Origin: Aphelenchoides besseyi
Taxonomy: Eukaryota; Nematoda; Chromadorea; Rhabditida; Aphelenchoididae
Reading direction: 5' to 3'
Assembly (NCBI GenBank): GCA_024699855.1
Contig: JAMPIQ010000003.1
Location: forward strand, 8,370,001 to 8,434,000
DNA length: 64,000 nt
Shown: positions 35,170 to 47,491 of the stretch, piece by piece
How the letters are laid out: each line of letters begins with the position of its first letter
Position numbering within the stretch: the first letter of the stretch is position 1
Translations under genes and position numbers: made by a program
Notes under the pieces: generated by a model
Seen by the model: only the letters and a program-made list of their open reading frames with translations
What the model was told of the DNA's origin: nothing
Database searches by the model: none

Positions 35170-35961
35170 ATGACGTTCTTTCACTTCGCCAACTGTGCGG
35201 TGTTGGCATTCGCTCCGTACGTGATTTGTTACAAATACTCGGCACTTTCCGAGTACGCATCGATCTGGCAATGTTGTCAAGCGGCTGGAATCTATTTTGC
35301 CACTCAATTCATCAAACTTCTGACTTACGCTACGTTCTTTCCTGCACCCGAGACTTTCACTCCATCAACTGTAAGTTTTCTTTTAGTCACATTTTACGAT
35401 TTGAGATTTCAGTTTCAATATTTCATCATGAACATTGCTGATGTTTACGATGTGGTTGGCATGTGGTTGGCGATTAGTGTCATTTATGGTCGTGGCGAAG
35501 TTCGCTTCCTTGTAACGGGATTCAGTTGGGCCTTTGCGCACAGTTTAGCTTCGCATTTCTTGCCGTTGATTTTGGGTGCCCGCAAATCGGCCTTCCAATG
35601 GGGCTACATTCAACGTGGATTAGAATCGAATTTGGAGTTGCCGTTCTATGTTGCAATGGCCACGTTGGTGTGGTTGAGCAAATCAACGAAACGTCAGGAC
35701 ACAGCGGGTCTCACAATCAACCGATTTTCGTGGCTTCTGCTTGCCGTTGTTCTGAGTCGTAATCCAACATTTTCGTAAGTCAACGGAGTCTACTTTAGAA
35801 TCGTTTGGTTTTGCAGAATCCTCGAAAACGTTTACAATGTTCACTCATGGCGTTTGTTGGGCGTTAAGGCCGCGTTCTCAGCGTTCGTTGCATTGAGCAC
35901 TATCTCGACGTATTCGCAACAGGTTAATGCTCCACAATCCCAATATATCAAAAGCTCATAG
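35170..35961 (+). CDS. tmem-147: TMEM147 orthologue, 235 aa
   Basis: Three exons (35170-35370, 35413-35774, 35817-35961) give 235 residues, close to the 224-residue vertebrate protein. The start MTFFHFANCAVLAFAPYVIC, the segment YATFFPAPE, DVYDVVGMWLAI, and FLPLILGAR followed by WGYIQRGLESN match the family's conserved positions. Seven hydrophobic segments are visible. TMEM147 is an ER and nuclear-envelope protein that joins nicalin/NOMO (the BOS complex at multipass translocons). It lies about 290 nt after the nucleolin-like gene on the same strand. Intact. Confidence 0.93.
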
Positions 35962-36825
35962 TGAATTCACTATTAGGCTTTAGCAACTTGTTTTGTTTAC
36001 TAATTTGGTCATTGATTCTCCCGCTGTTTTTAGTGTAAATTTGCTCTCCGAAATCCTAAATTAATAAACTGAGTAATCTATTGCATTTACTGGTTGAATC
36101 ATTACAAGTTTTAGCTTATTATCTTGTAACTGACACTTGACGTGGTCAACTTGTTGATCTAAATGGCGGTTGAATGACGAGCTCATTTGTAGCTGCTTAC
36201 TTTTTGTTCCTTTGGACTTGAGAAAAAATGCAAAAAGCCCAATCGTCTTCTGATTTCAATGTTGCAAGAACATACAACAATTGATGCACTTTGTGAACAC
36301 AAAGCGAAGAACAAACAAACATTTTTGATCCAATTTCCTACCCATTTGGTGCTGTAGCAAATTCAATAGGTGCACTTGCAATGCCTATGACCTCATAGAT
36401 GAGCACAAAGTCTATGCAACCAATGTTCTGACAAAAGATAGAGAACGAATTTTGAAGTCAACTTTTCCGGTTGAACATCGAGCTGTGGGCTGAGAGAACT
36501 TGAAAGAGGTGTTGATGTTCGTGAATACATACGATTGATAATTCGTCGATTAAACATCGGTATTTGGAATATTTCTTATATTCTTATATGTTAGATTTAT
36601 TCTTATTTGAAAATTTCCGTTATTGTCATCAGACGGCTTTCAGGTGTTCAAACACACGATTTTGAAGTCAATCTGAAATCACGTGCATTTGGGTTCCGAA
36701 CAAAATCCATTCTTTTGCACGTTGAATTACACGTTGCCGATTACTTTTTTACAGAATTTGATTCTTCAATTTACAACAACAAGTTTATTGTTTCTAATTA
36801 GAAGGATCGTCCAAGATTGTTCGCC
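35962..36825. other. Intergenic
   Basis: AT-rich spacer. A short tandem TTCTTATA repeat lies near 36570-36605. No gene or RNA supported. Confidence 0.4.
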
Positions 36826-39798
36826 ATGGCATTTGGTGGAAACGTAAAGTTATGTCAAAACCTTACAGCGGTAAGCGATCTTTAATCGTTTCGACCACCC
36901 GTTTAGATCGCTCTTGTGTTGTGCGTATGTCAATTCGTGTTCTTGTCTTTGATGTACGTTGCTCATTGTCGAATACCGATGCATGAGAGAGGTCGAATAG
37001 CGCCGAGTTCCAACAAGCAATTTCAACACTTTGTTGGCGAAGTCGAAAAATTGGGCAATAAGCAACCTGTCAAAAGTCAAGTCATGCCAAATAGATTACT
37101 AGCAAGGCCAGCACAGGAGTTGAAGCTTTCAAATGATCCAACACAAAATGATGGATGGCGTAGGTTTTGATTTGAATTAACGAATGTAATGATTGGTATT
37201 AAGGTAAAAATGAAAAGGGCAGTAGTTTTATTGATAACCTTAAACGTAATCGCTCCCATGTTTACCATCACATTAGCGAAAAAGATGGAAAATACGAGAA
37301 CTTGAATGAGAAAATTACGTTTCCTGATCAAAAGCAAAGAGATTTGTACGAAATCGACTATTCGCTGAGTCATCCGTTCGACAATTCCTGCCGATTTCCA
37401 GTTCTAATGAAAGGTATATATGACTATTCGAATTCCGAGAATATGGATTTAGATGAACCCGATCTAATGCACAAAGTCAAGCATCATGTGACTATCGATT
37501 GTCTGCCTCCGAGTGAACCCATTCTTGTTGAGCAGTTGCACAACGGTGATTTGATTGCCTATCCCGCATTACGATCGGTAGCCGATGATGATTATCGTTG
37601 TTACTATCAGGAATTGAGTGGAGCTATCCAACCAGATTACAAGAATTTCACGTTAATCAATGATCTCTACGAAGTGCCGCTGAATCGTCGTTTCAACATC
37701 GAGTTGGATCAGTTTATGATTGAGTGTAAAAACAAAACAACAAACAAAACAAGTGGGTTCAAGTCGGTTGACTGGAAATTCAATCTTGAACTTTAGTTTT
37801 TCGCGATGCTTTCCTAAACATTGCCGATAAGCCGAGACTCAATCCACCTCGTATCGACACAACGTTGAACGTTTCGGTTTCGATACTCGTATTGGACAGC
37901 ACATCGCGCAATCAGTTCTATCGACACGCGCCATTGACTTTGAAGTTTCTTAAGGAGCAGGGCTTCTTGATTCTTAACGGTTATAATAAGGTTTGACGTG
38001 AAAAAAAGCAAAAATCGAAAGAAATGTTTTCAGGTCAACGATAACTCAGAAGTCAATTTGACTCCATTGTTGGCTGGAAAAACTCACTACGTTGATCGGT
38101 TTGGAAATCGCTATCTGCTTCGACCAGACATGGAATTGACGGGAAAGCAAATACAATTTGATTTTTGGGAGAATGCTGATATGCTTGTCAAGCTAATGAA
38201 AGGTAAGTGATCACTCGGATTGCGCTTTCAACTAAAGATTTTAAAGAACGAGGATGCGCAACGCTATTTAAGTAAGTCTCCTCAATATACAAGTCTTCAG
38301 ACACTTTTAGCGACGATGTCTATGATCCCAGACTTGGAATGTAAGTTGGAAATGAGAATCCTCTGTAAAACAGACATTTCAGGTACAGTCACGGAGCACT
38401 CAAAGGATTTCGAACGGCGCCAGCAGGTGTTGGGTTTTGTCATTTTCTCTTACATTAGCATTCCGAACCTTAGTTTACTTTTAATCTATTGCCTTATTTT
38501 GAAAACTTGACAGCTTAAGATTTGAAATAGCAATGTATAAGAGCAAGTGATTGATCAACTTGTTTTTAGATTATTACTTCCGGTAATCGTTTCGGCAAAT
38601 TTATGATTCTGATTACAAGTTTCAGTCCTTACTATTTGTTTCTTTACAAGAAACATCGTCCCGATGCTATGTGTGTGAATGGAAAGCTTAATCAACCGCG
38701 TTTCCTCAACATTTGGGAACGATTTGCCACGAAATTTGCTCGACATTGTCATTTCGGCTTCTCGTTCCTCACCGGTCTCACTCACGACGACAGCAATCGT
38801 TTGGGTGTGATTGACGAAACGTTGCACAACTCGTTGATTCGTTTGAAACATAACGGCGGTTTCGACAACACGGTAATGATCTTAATGGGCGATCATGGGC
38901 AAAGAGTTGTAAGTATGTGGGCATTAACCTTCATCACTCCTTTTAGTCGGACATTCAAAAAACATACACGGGACGAATTGAAGAACGTCAACCGTTTTTC
39001 GCGATTCGATTTCCGGATAAATGGGCTGAAGCCAATCCCGAGAAAGTGCGACAATACGAAATCAACATTGTGAGTCAATTGATTGATTGTAAAAACTAAT
39101 AAGCTTGCGCTTTGAATGCAGAATCGATTGGTGTCAAATTATGATCTTCACGAAACACTCCGAGAAATTCTGAATATGAATCCACCGAAAAGAAAACCCG
39201 TAGGATTGTCGTTGTTTCACGAAATACCGAAGAAACGTGATTGCTATGATTCTCGAATCGTGTTTCAACAATGTGTATGTTTGGAACCAGTAAGCTCAAG
39301 TTTGGTGCCAAAAAACATCAAAGTAAGTTGCTAGATGTCGGTTGGCTTCTAACTCTCGGCGTTTAGTTTCGAATGAACGCTCATCTGACCGACTATGTTC
39401 ATACAACACGACCATCGTTGATGTGCGTTAAATCGCTAGAGCTAGGTACACCAAGCGTCTATCAACCGTATACGTTGAACACTTTGGCACGAAATGGAAT
39501 TCGCGAGCCACAGATGTTAAAGAAGTTGGGTCTTGAAGTGGTTGGCAAATACAATTCGAGTGATCATGAGATTTTCGATGTAGAATTCGATGTTCCGCTG
39601 TCAATTCAATTGGCACCAAAAGATGTGACAGAAGCGCGACAACAAAACTTGAAATTTCAATTGAGAACTCGAGTTCTCTACAATCGTTTAACGAATTACA
39701 CGCGTCTAATTGCCAAACCATGGCTTATGTCTGAGTATCCGAAATGTCAAAAAGTTTTTATTTTAGACAATATTTGTGAATGTCTATCAACAGATTAA
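36826..39798 (+). CDS. DUF229 (sulfatase/alkaline-phosphatase-like) type II membrane protein
   Basis: Twelve or so exons. After ATG 36826 a membrane anchor (IALVLCVCQFVFLSLMYVA) leads to a stalk, then the DUF229 ectodomain. Visible hallmarks: CRFPVLMKGIYDY; LVLDSTSRNQFYRHAPLTLK (the family's catalytic/metal region); VNDNSEVNLTPLLAG; DVYDPRLGMYSHGALKGF; DSNRLGVIDETLH; NTVMILMGDHGQR (metal-binding D and H). The last exons carry cysteines (DCYDSRIVFQQC). A GTGGGT...TTTAG intron near 37750-37797 is needed to avoid an early TAG. DUF229 proteins are expanded in nematodes; the substrate is unknown. No disruption seen. Confidence 0.87.
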
Positions 39799-40005
39799 AT
39801 AAACACCTAGAAACATACGACTACCACGATCATTGTTACAGCATAAAGTTAAGTTTGTATGAAGAATATCGTCGGTATAAGAAACTTGGAGTATAAGAGG
39901 GTGCAGGATTAGTGGGTCGTCTGAATTGTTGTTGTGGCATCGATAAGTATAACGATTCGATTACCGTTGAAGTAAACAAATATAGGAAAGAGAACTTGAC
40001 GATTT

Positions 40006-41662
40006 TCAGTCGAAATAATCGTCGACTTCGTACAGAAATTTAGTGCCGGACATTAAATGACGATTATGAGAAGAGGATTGAATGAACACGATGTAATTGT
40101 CAAGATTAGTGGGTGAGATCTTTGCATCGGCATTTGTTGGCAATCGAAGAAGTGTACGTGCGTACGAGCCTTCAAAAAGATCACCGGTTGCTTTATCCAT
40201 TATTATGATTTCTTTGTATTTTTGGACGGTTTCCGGTTTTGTGAACTCGTAGAAGCCACGACCTTTCTCAAACGGGATTCCGGATGCTCGAACAAACTCC
40301 TTAATTGGTTGTTTCGTATCGACTTCCATGACTTGAAAACGGCCGGGTTGACAGGCGTTCATATCTCCCGGAGCTACGGCCGTCGTACTGGAACGACCCA
40401 ACATCTGAATGGAAGTTGATCACTAAAAGAAATAGGCCGAACCTGATCGAAAGCGGATCGTAGCGCTCGATTGTAACGTCCGGGTTGTATTCGGACTTCT
40501 TGTTCATATTGTTCAAGACGATTTCGTTGAGCTGATTCGCGATAGCAAACCGCCATCACCAAGTCAACGACTGAAGCAAATTGATCCAATTTCATGTGTA
40601 CACCGTTTGTACGTTTAGCACATTCCGCATAGAACTCGTTTGCGTGACGTCGATTTAAGGCTTGAACACTATGAACAACCACATTCATTGCTTTCAATTT
40701 ATCTAATTCTTCTTTCCAATCTAACCCCCGTTTACTCTCCGATTTCTCGTGAGCAACATCATCGCCAATCAGAACAAGAACATGAGACCAGTTGTCAGAC
40801 CAAGCAAATTGCTGAGCTTCATGTAGCACTAGTTCATAACCTAAACCTTAGTTGTATCAAGTTTCTTCGCTTTTACTCACATTCCGGCCGATCACCTCCC
40901 CAAGTGGCTTCAACGTTTTCGACAAAGTCGACGATGGTGTTAACATTTGTTGTCAACGGCAAATGCTTTGTGACTAATTAAACAATAAATATAGAATAAA
41001 AGAAAACAAACCGTATGGGTTTGTGTAACCATACTCAGCTGCAGTCTCCAAATAATCTCCGTGAGCTGTGATTCCAATACGAAGATGATCGGTTCCAATT
41101 TCGCGAAACAAACGTTCAGCGCATTCTTTTATCTTTCGTCGACATTGACCCAAACACGCATACATTGAGGCCTGAAGTTGACAATCATACACGTTATTAT
41201 TGATTAGACTAACCGTTGTGTCAAAGCTGAAAACAATTTCTGCTTTGCGAATAACCGTTGGAGCAGTCGAAGCATTTGATTGAGTTGTTGTCGTTGAAAG
41301 AGACAACGAAACATTTGAACCGCAAGCGGCTGCTGCTGCAACTTGTGGCGGCAAGACGTTTGTCGTGAGTGCCGTTGACGGTGGACTATTCGTCGATAGA
41401 AGCGTAGGATCATCTGTCGCCGGAACACCTCCTCTCATTGGATTAACAGCTGCAACTGCTGTTGGTTTGGCTGAAAAGTGTTGATATAGGCAAGTAATTA
41501 CACTCAAACATTACGTTTCTTTGCAGTTGAGCTACTCGCATCTTGTGAATTCGCTCGTTTTCGTATACATGAACCAATGGAGTTTTTTGGCTTATTGGAA
41601 TCACTCACTGATGGTGTTCCCTTAGCTGCAGTTGCACGACTTCGAGTAATTCGATCGCTCAT
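40006..41662 (-). CDS. VWA-domain protein, uncharacterised nematode family
   Basis: About six exons from ATG 41662. The N-terminal 130 residues are Ser/Thr/Ala/Pro-rich and disordered. The VWA domain starts EIVFSFDTT; after an intron it continues ASMYACLGQC, so the metal-site motif is D-x-T-x-S (DTTAS). It continues LRIGITAHGDY and, later, WSHVLVLIGDDVAHE and NVVVHSVQALNR. The C-terminal domain (PGRFQVMEVDTKQPIKEFV) ends DDYFD. There is no signal peptide, so it is probably intracellular. It resembles the VWA module of Dictyostelium VwkA-like proteins in outline, without a kinase domain. The exact role is unknown. Confidence 0.75.
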
Positions 41663-42020
41663 TACTTGCAAATCAGCTAAAATCTTTTAGTCAAAGTGTT
41701 TACAAGACGTCAACTTCAAACGCAAAAAGCAATTTCTGAATAACAAGAAATAGGTGCAATCAAAACAAATAGACTTATTTTCTCTGCTTATTTTTGCTTC
41801 GTTTTTGTGTTCAAAGGTGCAGCCCAATGAACCATGCAATTGATATCGTGAATCATTGACTGAAGAGGTGCAGTTCTTCTCTCAACTTTATTACGGAAAA
41901 TAAACATTTCAGTTTTCGAACTTCAAATTACCACGGCAAAACTCTTTCAACATGACATCATTCAAATTCAAGAATTTATACAAGGGCTCAAATACATTAG
42001 GGCAAAAATAGCCCATAGAG
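41663..42020. other. Intergenic
   Basis: No coding exon seen; 5' region of the VWA gene and 3' region of the BTB gene. Confidence 0.4.
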
Positions 42021-43214
42021 TTAACAATCCGCATTAATGATCTTATTGTTATTGTAAGTCATAGGCGATAGCTCGCGTGATTCCATCAGAGATTTCGTTT
42101 CTATTTGAATTTGAACAAGACGATCGAACAGCGCAGAAACGATCTTCGGGTTTTTCTCTAGGAATTCCGAAAACTTCTCGTTTTGATAGATTTCGCCAAT
42201 GTTTGCAACTGCGTAGTCTGTCAACCACGCTTTCATTTTTGGCTCGTCGTAAAGAAACGCCAATTCGAGCTTTGACAGGATGTTTTCTTGGTCCAAATGA
42301 TTACAGATTGATCGTTGACAAACGTCCTAAACTATAAACTTTCAAAAGCAAAGGTTGCCGAATATGCCTGAAGAACTTGAATTTGGTATAAGTGTGAAAG
42401 GCGAAACAAGTCCACGGAAATCGGTCCGATTTCTGTCACTTGACCCGTACAACAAAATCTTAGCATTGCTTCAACAACAGGAACTTTAAAGCCCTTTATT
42501 GTCACAGTACGCGTTTTTGCCTCTTTCATTCCGGAACTAAACATACGACGGAAGACTTCCGAATGTAAGCCCAACACAAACGAATTCATCTGAAAAGTGA
42601 GATATGAGGTGTTATATAAAATCTAGAACCTACATGAAAGACAGCTTGATCGTCGACGTAAACTTCTACATCCGCCATTTCCGAGTTGTTGAAAGTGTTA
42701 GCCAACTGCTTGAATATGTAGTCACGTCCATCGAACTCCGTTGTTTTCATTTGCGAAATAAACGTCTGTGGTTTGATTGCAATTTGAAGGCTTCGGATTC
42801 CAATGTACAAATCGAAGGTTTTTTTTGTTTCAATGTCATCAAAAGGCAGAATAGGAAGACATATTTTACAGTGTCTTTTCGTCTGTTTGAATGTCCATTT
42901 ACAACCTGAAAGTTTTTATTAAGGGAACCATCAATAACTACTTACTTGTTCCTTCAATCGTGAGTCCGTCCTCGGTCTGAAGCCAAAGTTTAAGACCCAA
43001 TGGAATCGATTCGTGACCATCAAAGTAAGTGATAGAAAACTTTAAAGTAGCTTTCGACTTATCAGTTTCGTACAACAACTTAAACTCCACATCCTCGGGC
43101 TTGTTTAACTTCAAAAACTGAGAATACGCGCAATCCAAACGGTTTAGTCTTGGAAATGTACATAAACTTCCACCGTTGGATAGATTCTCACAAACCGCAG
43201 AGATTTTGAGCATT
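42021..43214 (-). CDS. BTB-BACK protein (possible MATH-like N-terminus)
   Basis: Four or five exons. ATG 43214 is chosen because the frame further upstream opens with GTG. The N-terminal 150 residues contain Cys and beta-strand-like segments (FKLLYETDKSKATLKFSITY), possibly a diverged MATH domain. The BTB fold follows: MADVEVYVDDQAVFHV, GLHSEVFRRMFSSGMKEAK, VVEAMLRFCCTGQV, LFRLSHLYQIQVLQ. A BACK-like helical part ends the protein. MATH-BTB (BATH) proteins are Cul3 substrate adaptors and are strongly expanded in nematodes. A ubiquitin ligase role is inferred from family. Confidence 0.78.
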
Positions 43215-43433
43215 TTAATCGAAATGATTGAACAAACACTATGACGACTGTTTCGCGAATCGTTTCTCTTCACTGCCTTCGAACTAATTTGCTCAACTTC
43301 AAACACTGTACACCGATGTTGTTACTAATTAAATAAAAACAACACTACGAGTACGATTAGAGTTTGATCTTTGATTCTCAACATCATCAAAAAGCATTCT
43401 AAACTGTTTATTTACTGTTTTTGCCTGTCCTAA

Positions 43434-44426
43434 TTACAATTTAGAAGGTTGATTGACGGCAAGTTCCTGTGATATCGATGCCAACAGATGTCCTTCTTTG
43501 TTGCTGAATGTTCCCGAAACGAACATTCGCGTTGAACCAGCCGCAGTGCTTCGCAATTCGCACAGAATCCAATCATGCAGTAGCGGTTTGGACTCATGAA
43601 ACCAAATCGTTTGACCAACAGGCATCTGTCTATCGGAAATATGAAGTGCAGTTGCGGAGAAGCTCAACAATGCAGCGAGAATTGAATGAACGGAGGTTTG
43701 ACGATTGTAGTCGACTTCTGGACATTTCAACCAGAATCTCAATCTTCGTCTAGGCTTGAAACTTTTCGAAGGTGGCAATTGAGTGCGTTTGACCTTAAGG
43801 GCGGATTAAAAACTAAAATAGCAAACTAACTTGAATGTTGAAACCGTTCAACAGTTGAACACAACTTCTCCAGCTTCCTTCCATTTCCTTGTCATCCAAT
43901 TGAGCGACCACAGAACTGGTGAATGAAGGATAGTCGTTGAAGATCGAAACATCCGACTGTTTTGACAATTCGAATAGCTTAAACATTTCAAAAGTTACAA
44001 CCAATGATTGGAACTGACTTTTGAATAACTCGCGATACCCATAAATACAATGACTGCGTCTTGACGACTTTCGATTTTACGTACACGCTCCAAATTATCG
44101 TCTTTCAAGTGCGTTATATCGTGTCTAACGTCGGTGGAGTTGTTGAGCTTTCGAACGAACAGGCCGTGAATTGACGTCGGAATAAACCCGTCACCAGCAT
44201 CACATGTCGAAGCTTGAAGTGCTTGAGCGAACAGAATTCCATTTCTGTACCGTGAGATTTCGATTGATGACAAGGTTCGCTGATTGGAGCTATGAAGAAG
44301 TGAGCATCTCGTCAATAAGTTAACTTACAGATAAGTTTCGTCATCCAATTGCTCAATCGATAACAACTGAGCGAGTCTTTGGATTGGCCGACTGACGGGC
44401 ATAACAACTGATGGATTAACAGTCAT
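43434..44426 (-). CDS. Peroxisomal acyl-CoA thioesterase, ACOT8/TesB type
   Basis: Four exons from ATG 44426 give about 290 residues with a double hot-dog layout. First half: RYRNGILFAQALQAS (the GG-x-A-QAL region), SIHGLFVRKL, RVRKIESRQDAVIVFM. Second half: GQTIWFHESKPLLHDWILCE (the HxxF/DW catalytic neighbourhood), RMFVSGTFSNKEGHLLASIS. The C-terminus is PSKL, a canonical PTS1 peroxisomal signal. It hydrolyses acyl-CoA to free acid and CoA, probably at the end of peroxisomal beta-oxidation, which in nematodes also shortens pheromone side chains. Intact. Confidence 0.88.
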
Positions 44427-45000
44427 ATTGAATGAGAAATGTCGTCTTGAAAACCTACACGCTTCAAGATATCAACTTCGCCGACTATTTGCTTTATGTT
44501 AATGGTTCTCGTCAGTGATTCTGCTAATCTAATTATTGTATGCCTCGTGACTCCGCTCTTCTTCGGAGACCAATTACCGTTCGGTTCATTGGACGGTGAC
44601 CAGAAAAGTCATCAATGTGAATGCAAAACAGTTTTCGAAAAAGAAGAATTGAAGTACAACAAATTGATGGTTTAAGAGTTTATTTTTGACCAGATTTAAA
44701 GTTACCATCTAAAAACAATGAAAAATGAGAGTGAGAAGTTGAATGATGAATGAGAAATTGGATTGAAAGATTAATTTGTGTTAGAAGTATGAGAATTAAA
44801 ATGAAACCAGCGATACCTCCGAATTGAGTACAGAAACCCAACGAATGAGCATGAGAACTGGAAGCGAACGAGAAGTAGCGGAAACCTGAAAGTTGAACGA
44901 TTAAAATGAACTAAGTCACAACTCACCGATGTTTTACTTTTTTGCTAGACGTCGGCATTCTTTTCTTTGCTCGCTGATCTTGACCTTGTTTGTTTCATAG
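44427..45000. other. Intergenic with a possible tiny spliced gene on the minus strand
   Basis: A good GTGAGT...TTTCAG intron (about 44883-44924) follows a short ATG exon near 44955 (MPTSSKKVKHR). The spliced frame gives about 45 residues (FPLLLVRFQFSC...) with no known family, so no gene is claimed. Confidence 0.3.
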
Positions 45001-45002
45001 TA

Positions 45003-46136
45003 CAGGGTGTCCCAGCCGAAAGTGACGATTTGAAACTCTCCGCACAATTCGAGTTCTTCACCGATTTTCATGCGGTTTTTTGATTACGGTAGATAAAACT
45101 GGGAATTTTTGTTCTGCGTCTCAAGATTTCCAGAATTTCGTATGGCAATGAGGGAATCTGCATTTTGGCGAAATGTTTGGTTTTCGATCGAAAAATTCGC
45201 GTGCAAATGAGCTGTGTGTGGTCTTTCCGTTTCCTTCGTCAGGAAAGGTCTTTGACTTTTTTTTCAAAGTTTATCCAACAATCAAAGTTCCACACTTCTG
45301 CCTTCTTTGTCGATGACCTTTTGGAGTCGTCTGGCGTAGTCGTCGATGGCACGGTCGATAAAGTCTTGCGAGAGATTGGCGAACTCCACGACAATTCGAG
45401 CTTGAAGGTCGTCCAAGCTCTCCGGCTTCAGTTCTTGCAACAACCGTAACTTGTACGGGTGGAAGGTTTCACTCTGAAGTTTGTGGTATAACAAAAAAAG
45501 AATGAGGTCTTGCCTTCAAAATGCGATGGACTGTCGATTTTGACGGCATTCCTTCAAGGCTTGCGAGTGCTCGAACTGATTGATTGGGATCGTCCCGAAT
45601 CAAACGGAAAATTTCCGCTATCATCTCCGGGGTTCTCGCGGTCCTTAACAAGAACAAATGGAAACTCGAAGACCATTTCCCAACCTTTCCTCCACGCCAT
45701 GTCGCCTGTGGACATCCCCTCGCTCCAAGAACTTGTCCAACCAAATCGAGAAATTTGTTGTGCTGGGAACGGCTGCGCGTGGACGGAGATTGAAGTGGCG
45801 ACGAAAGGCACGTTGAACGGCAATCGGGATCCTTGATTTCGCGTATTCGATTACGCAGAAGGCTTTTTCTTCAGGCGACCAACTCATTTTTGTTACGGTT
45901 ACAAAATGAAGAAGACCACACACAGCTCATTTTGCACGCAATTTTTACCGGTGAAAACCGATCACTTCGCCAAAATGCACATTTCGTATGATTCTGAATC
46001 AAAATCCGGAAATCTTGAGACGCAGAACAAAAATTCCCAGTTTTATCTACCGTAATCAAAAAACCGCATGAAAATCGGTGAAGAACTCGAATTGTGCGGA
46101 GAGTTTCAAATCGTCACTTTCGGCTGGGACACCCTG
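45003..46136 (-). mobile_element. Mariner-like element 1, non-autonomous, about 230-bp terminal inverted repeats
   Basis: Termini CAGGGTGTCCCAGCCGAAAG and its complement are flanked by TA (45001-45002 and 46137-46138). The outer 130 bp of the inverted repeats are near identical, then diverge. Transposase remnants read on the minus strand. The first is a DUF4817-type HTH (MSWSPEEKAFCVIEYAKS, then FSIWLDKFLERGDV). A second HTH follows (RDDPNQSVRALASLEGMPS, then VHRIL), then HPYKLRLLQELKPES, which is joined directly to the C-terminal DDLQARIVVEF...DYARRLQKVID. The catalytic DDE core between them is missing, so it cannot transpose alone. Confidence 0.88.
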
Positions 46137-47301
46137 TAACTCTTTTGGTAAGCGATGTTTTTGTCTCGGTACTGCTTGTTGTAAGCTTTCTTCTCGTCTC
46201 GGTACAAGTAGCTGTCCATGTTCTGGAATCCGTGTGTGTCATGGATGTGTGCAGCCCATTGGTGTCGATGAGTGAACGACTCGGTGCAGAGTTTGCAAGT
46301 CCAAAGCTGAAAAATGAGTTTAGTTGATTCAAACAATCTGGACTCACTCTGTTCGGTTCAATGGTCACTGGACGCAAGAGAGCTTCTACAAGTTGGTTGA
46401 GACAGCGCTTGGCCTTAGTTGTAGTGTACGATGCGTGGACGGGGACCAATTTGTAGCGCGGATTTGCAGTATTGCCACTTTGTCGAGCGAACTTCGTGAC
46501 ATCAAAATGTTTTTTTGACCATGAAGGACAGATTCCCAAAACACGATTTTGTAAAAGATGCATTTGAATGCGCTATTCTCGACCGTAGTGTTATGAATCG
46601 AAACCATTTTGAAGTCGTCGTTGTCCTTGAATTTGTTCTCATAGTGACGATACTCGTAAGCACGTTGTCGAAGAGGACGAGCGCCGCTGGTTCCTATGTT
46701 CTTGACGCAATGCAAGAGTGCGGACTTCTTGGCATTTCTGACGGGCAATTGTTGAGCAGTTCGTAGTTCCGATTGCGATACCAGCGTACGTTGTACACGC
46801 GGCATCGGTCTTATTCAAATCGTTCGACTGAAGATGAATGTCGAAGTGAATACTTACACTCGTGAGCTCGTTGTCATTGAATAATATTGCGTCGATGTCG
46901 GAATCGGTAAGACTTGAACTTGACGAATCGTCGAGAACTGCATCCGAAGGCTCCATCTTGTTGAGCGTATTGGTGATGTCGCCAAATGGAACGGCATCTG
47001 AAACGGTTTTGGTTAGTTTTTGTTGATTTATCTTCGTTACCTTGATGTCCGATGGAAACTGGACACGCGGCGATTGATGTGACCGGTGTGCCGTCGAGAG
47101 TGATGACTTCTGGCTTTTTGCTTTTGAGCAATGGACTATCAGTTGTGTCGGCTGCAGGTGTTTTGCGCCTGAGACAATGGAGAGAGATAATAACAGGAAA
47201 TGGCCAACTTACTTGACGTCCGGTTTAAAGAAATTCTTAATCGAATATTGGTCTACCGCTCGATTCGCTTTGGCGAATTTGCCACGACGTGCCGGTGGCA
47301 T
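46106..47301 (-). CDS. PIP-box protein with C-terminal C2H2 zinc finger, 3' end in a transposon
   Basis: Five or six exons from ATG 47301. The N-terminus is basic and contains QYSIKNFFKP, a good match to the PCNA-interacting PIP box (QxxIxxFF). Acidic/Ser-rich middle exons follow (LDDSSSSSLTDSDIDAILF), then a longer segment (CVKNIGTSGARPLRQRAYEY). The last exon has a C2H2 finger (CKLCTESFTHRHQWAAHIHD, next His three residues on). The final residues (YRVSQPKVTI) and the TGA at 46106-46108 lie inside mariner-like element 1, so the insertion supplied the stop. The joins between 46500 and 46850 are uncertain. A role in replication or repair is inferred from the PIP box only. Confidence 0.6.
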
Positions 47302-47491
47302 CGCTGGTTCCTGAAATACACAAATGGTCAAATATAATTACATTGAAACGCGTTGATTGCGAAATGAAGAACGCTGCCGCTGTTCAGCGGCAAAGAACAC
47401 GGACGACTGACGAAAATCGATGGCCGTCTCCCTAACGTCAAAATTTTTAGAACCGAAGTCCCTGAACAGTTTGAATTACAGCACGAAAAGC

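Noticed and set aside
36565..36605. Microsatellite or CRISPR-like repeat
   Set aside because: Only two or three imperfect TTCTTATA copies; no spacer structure.
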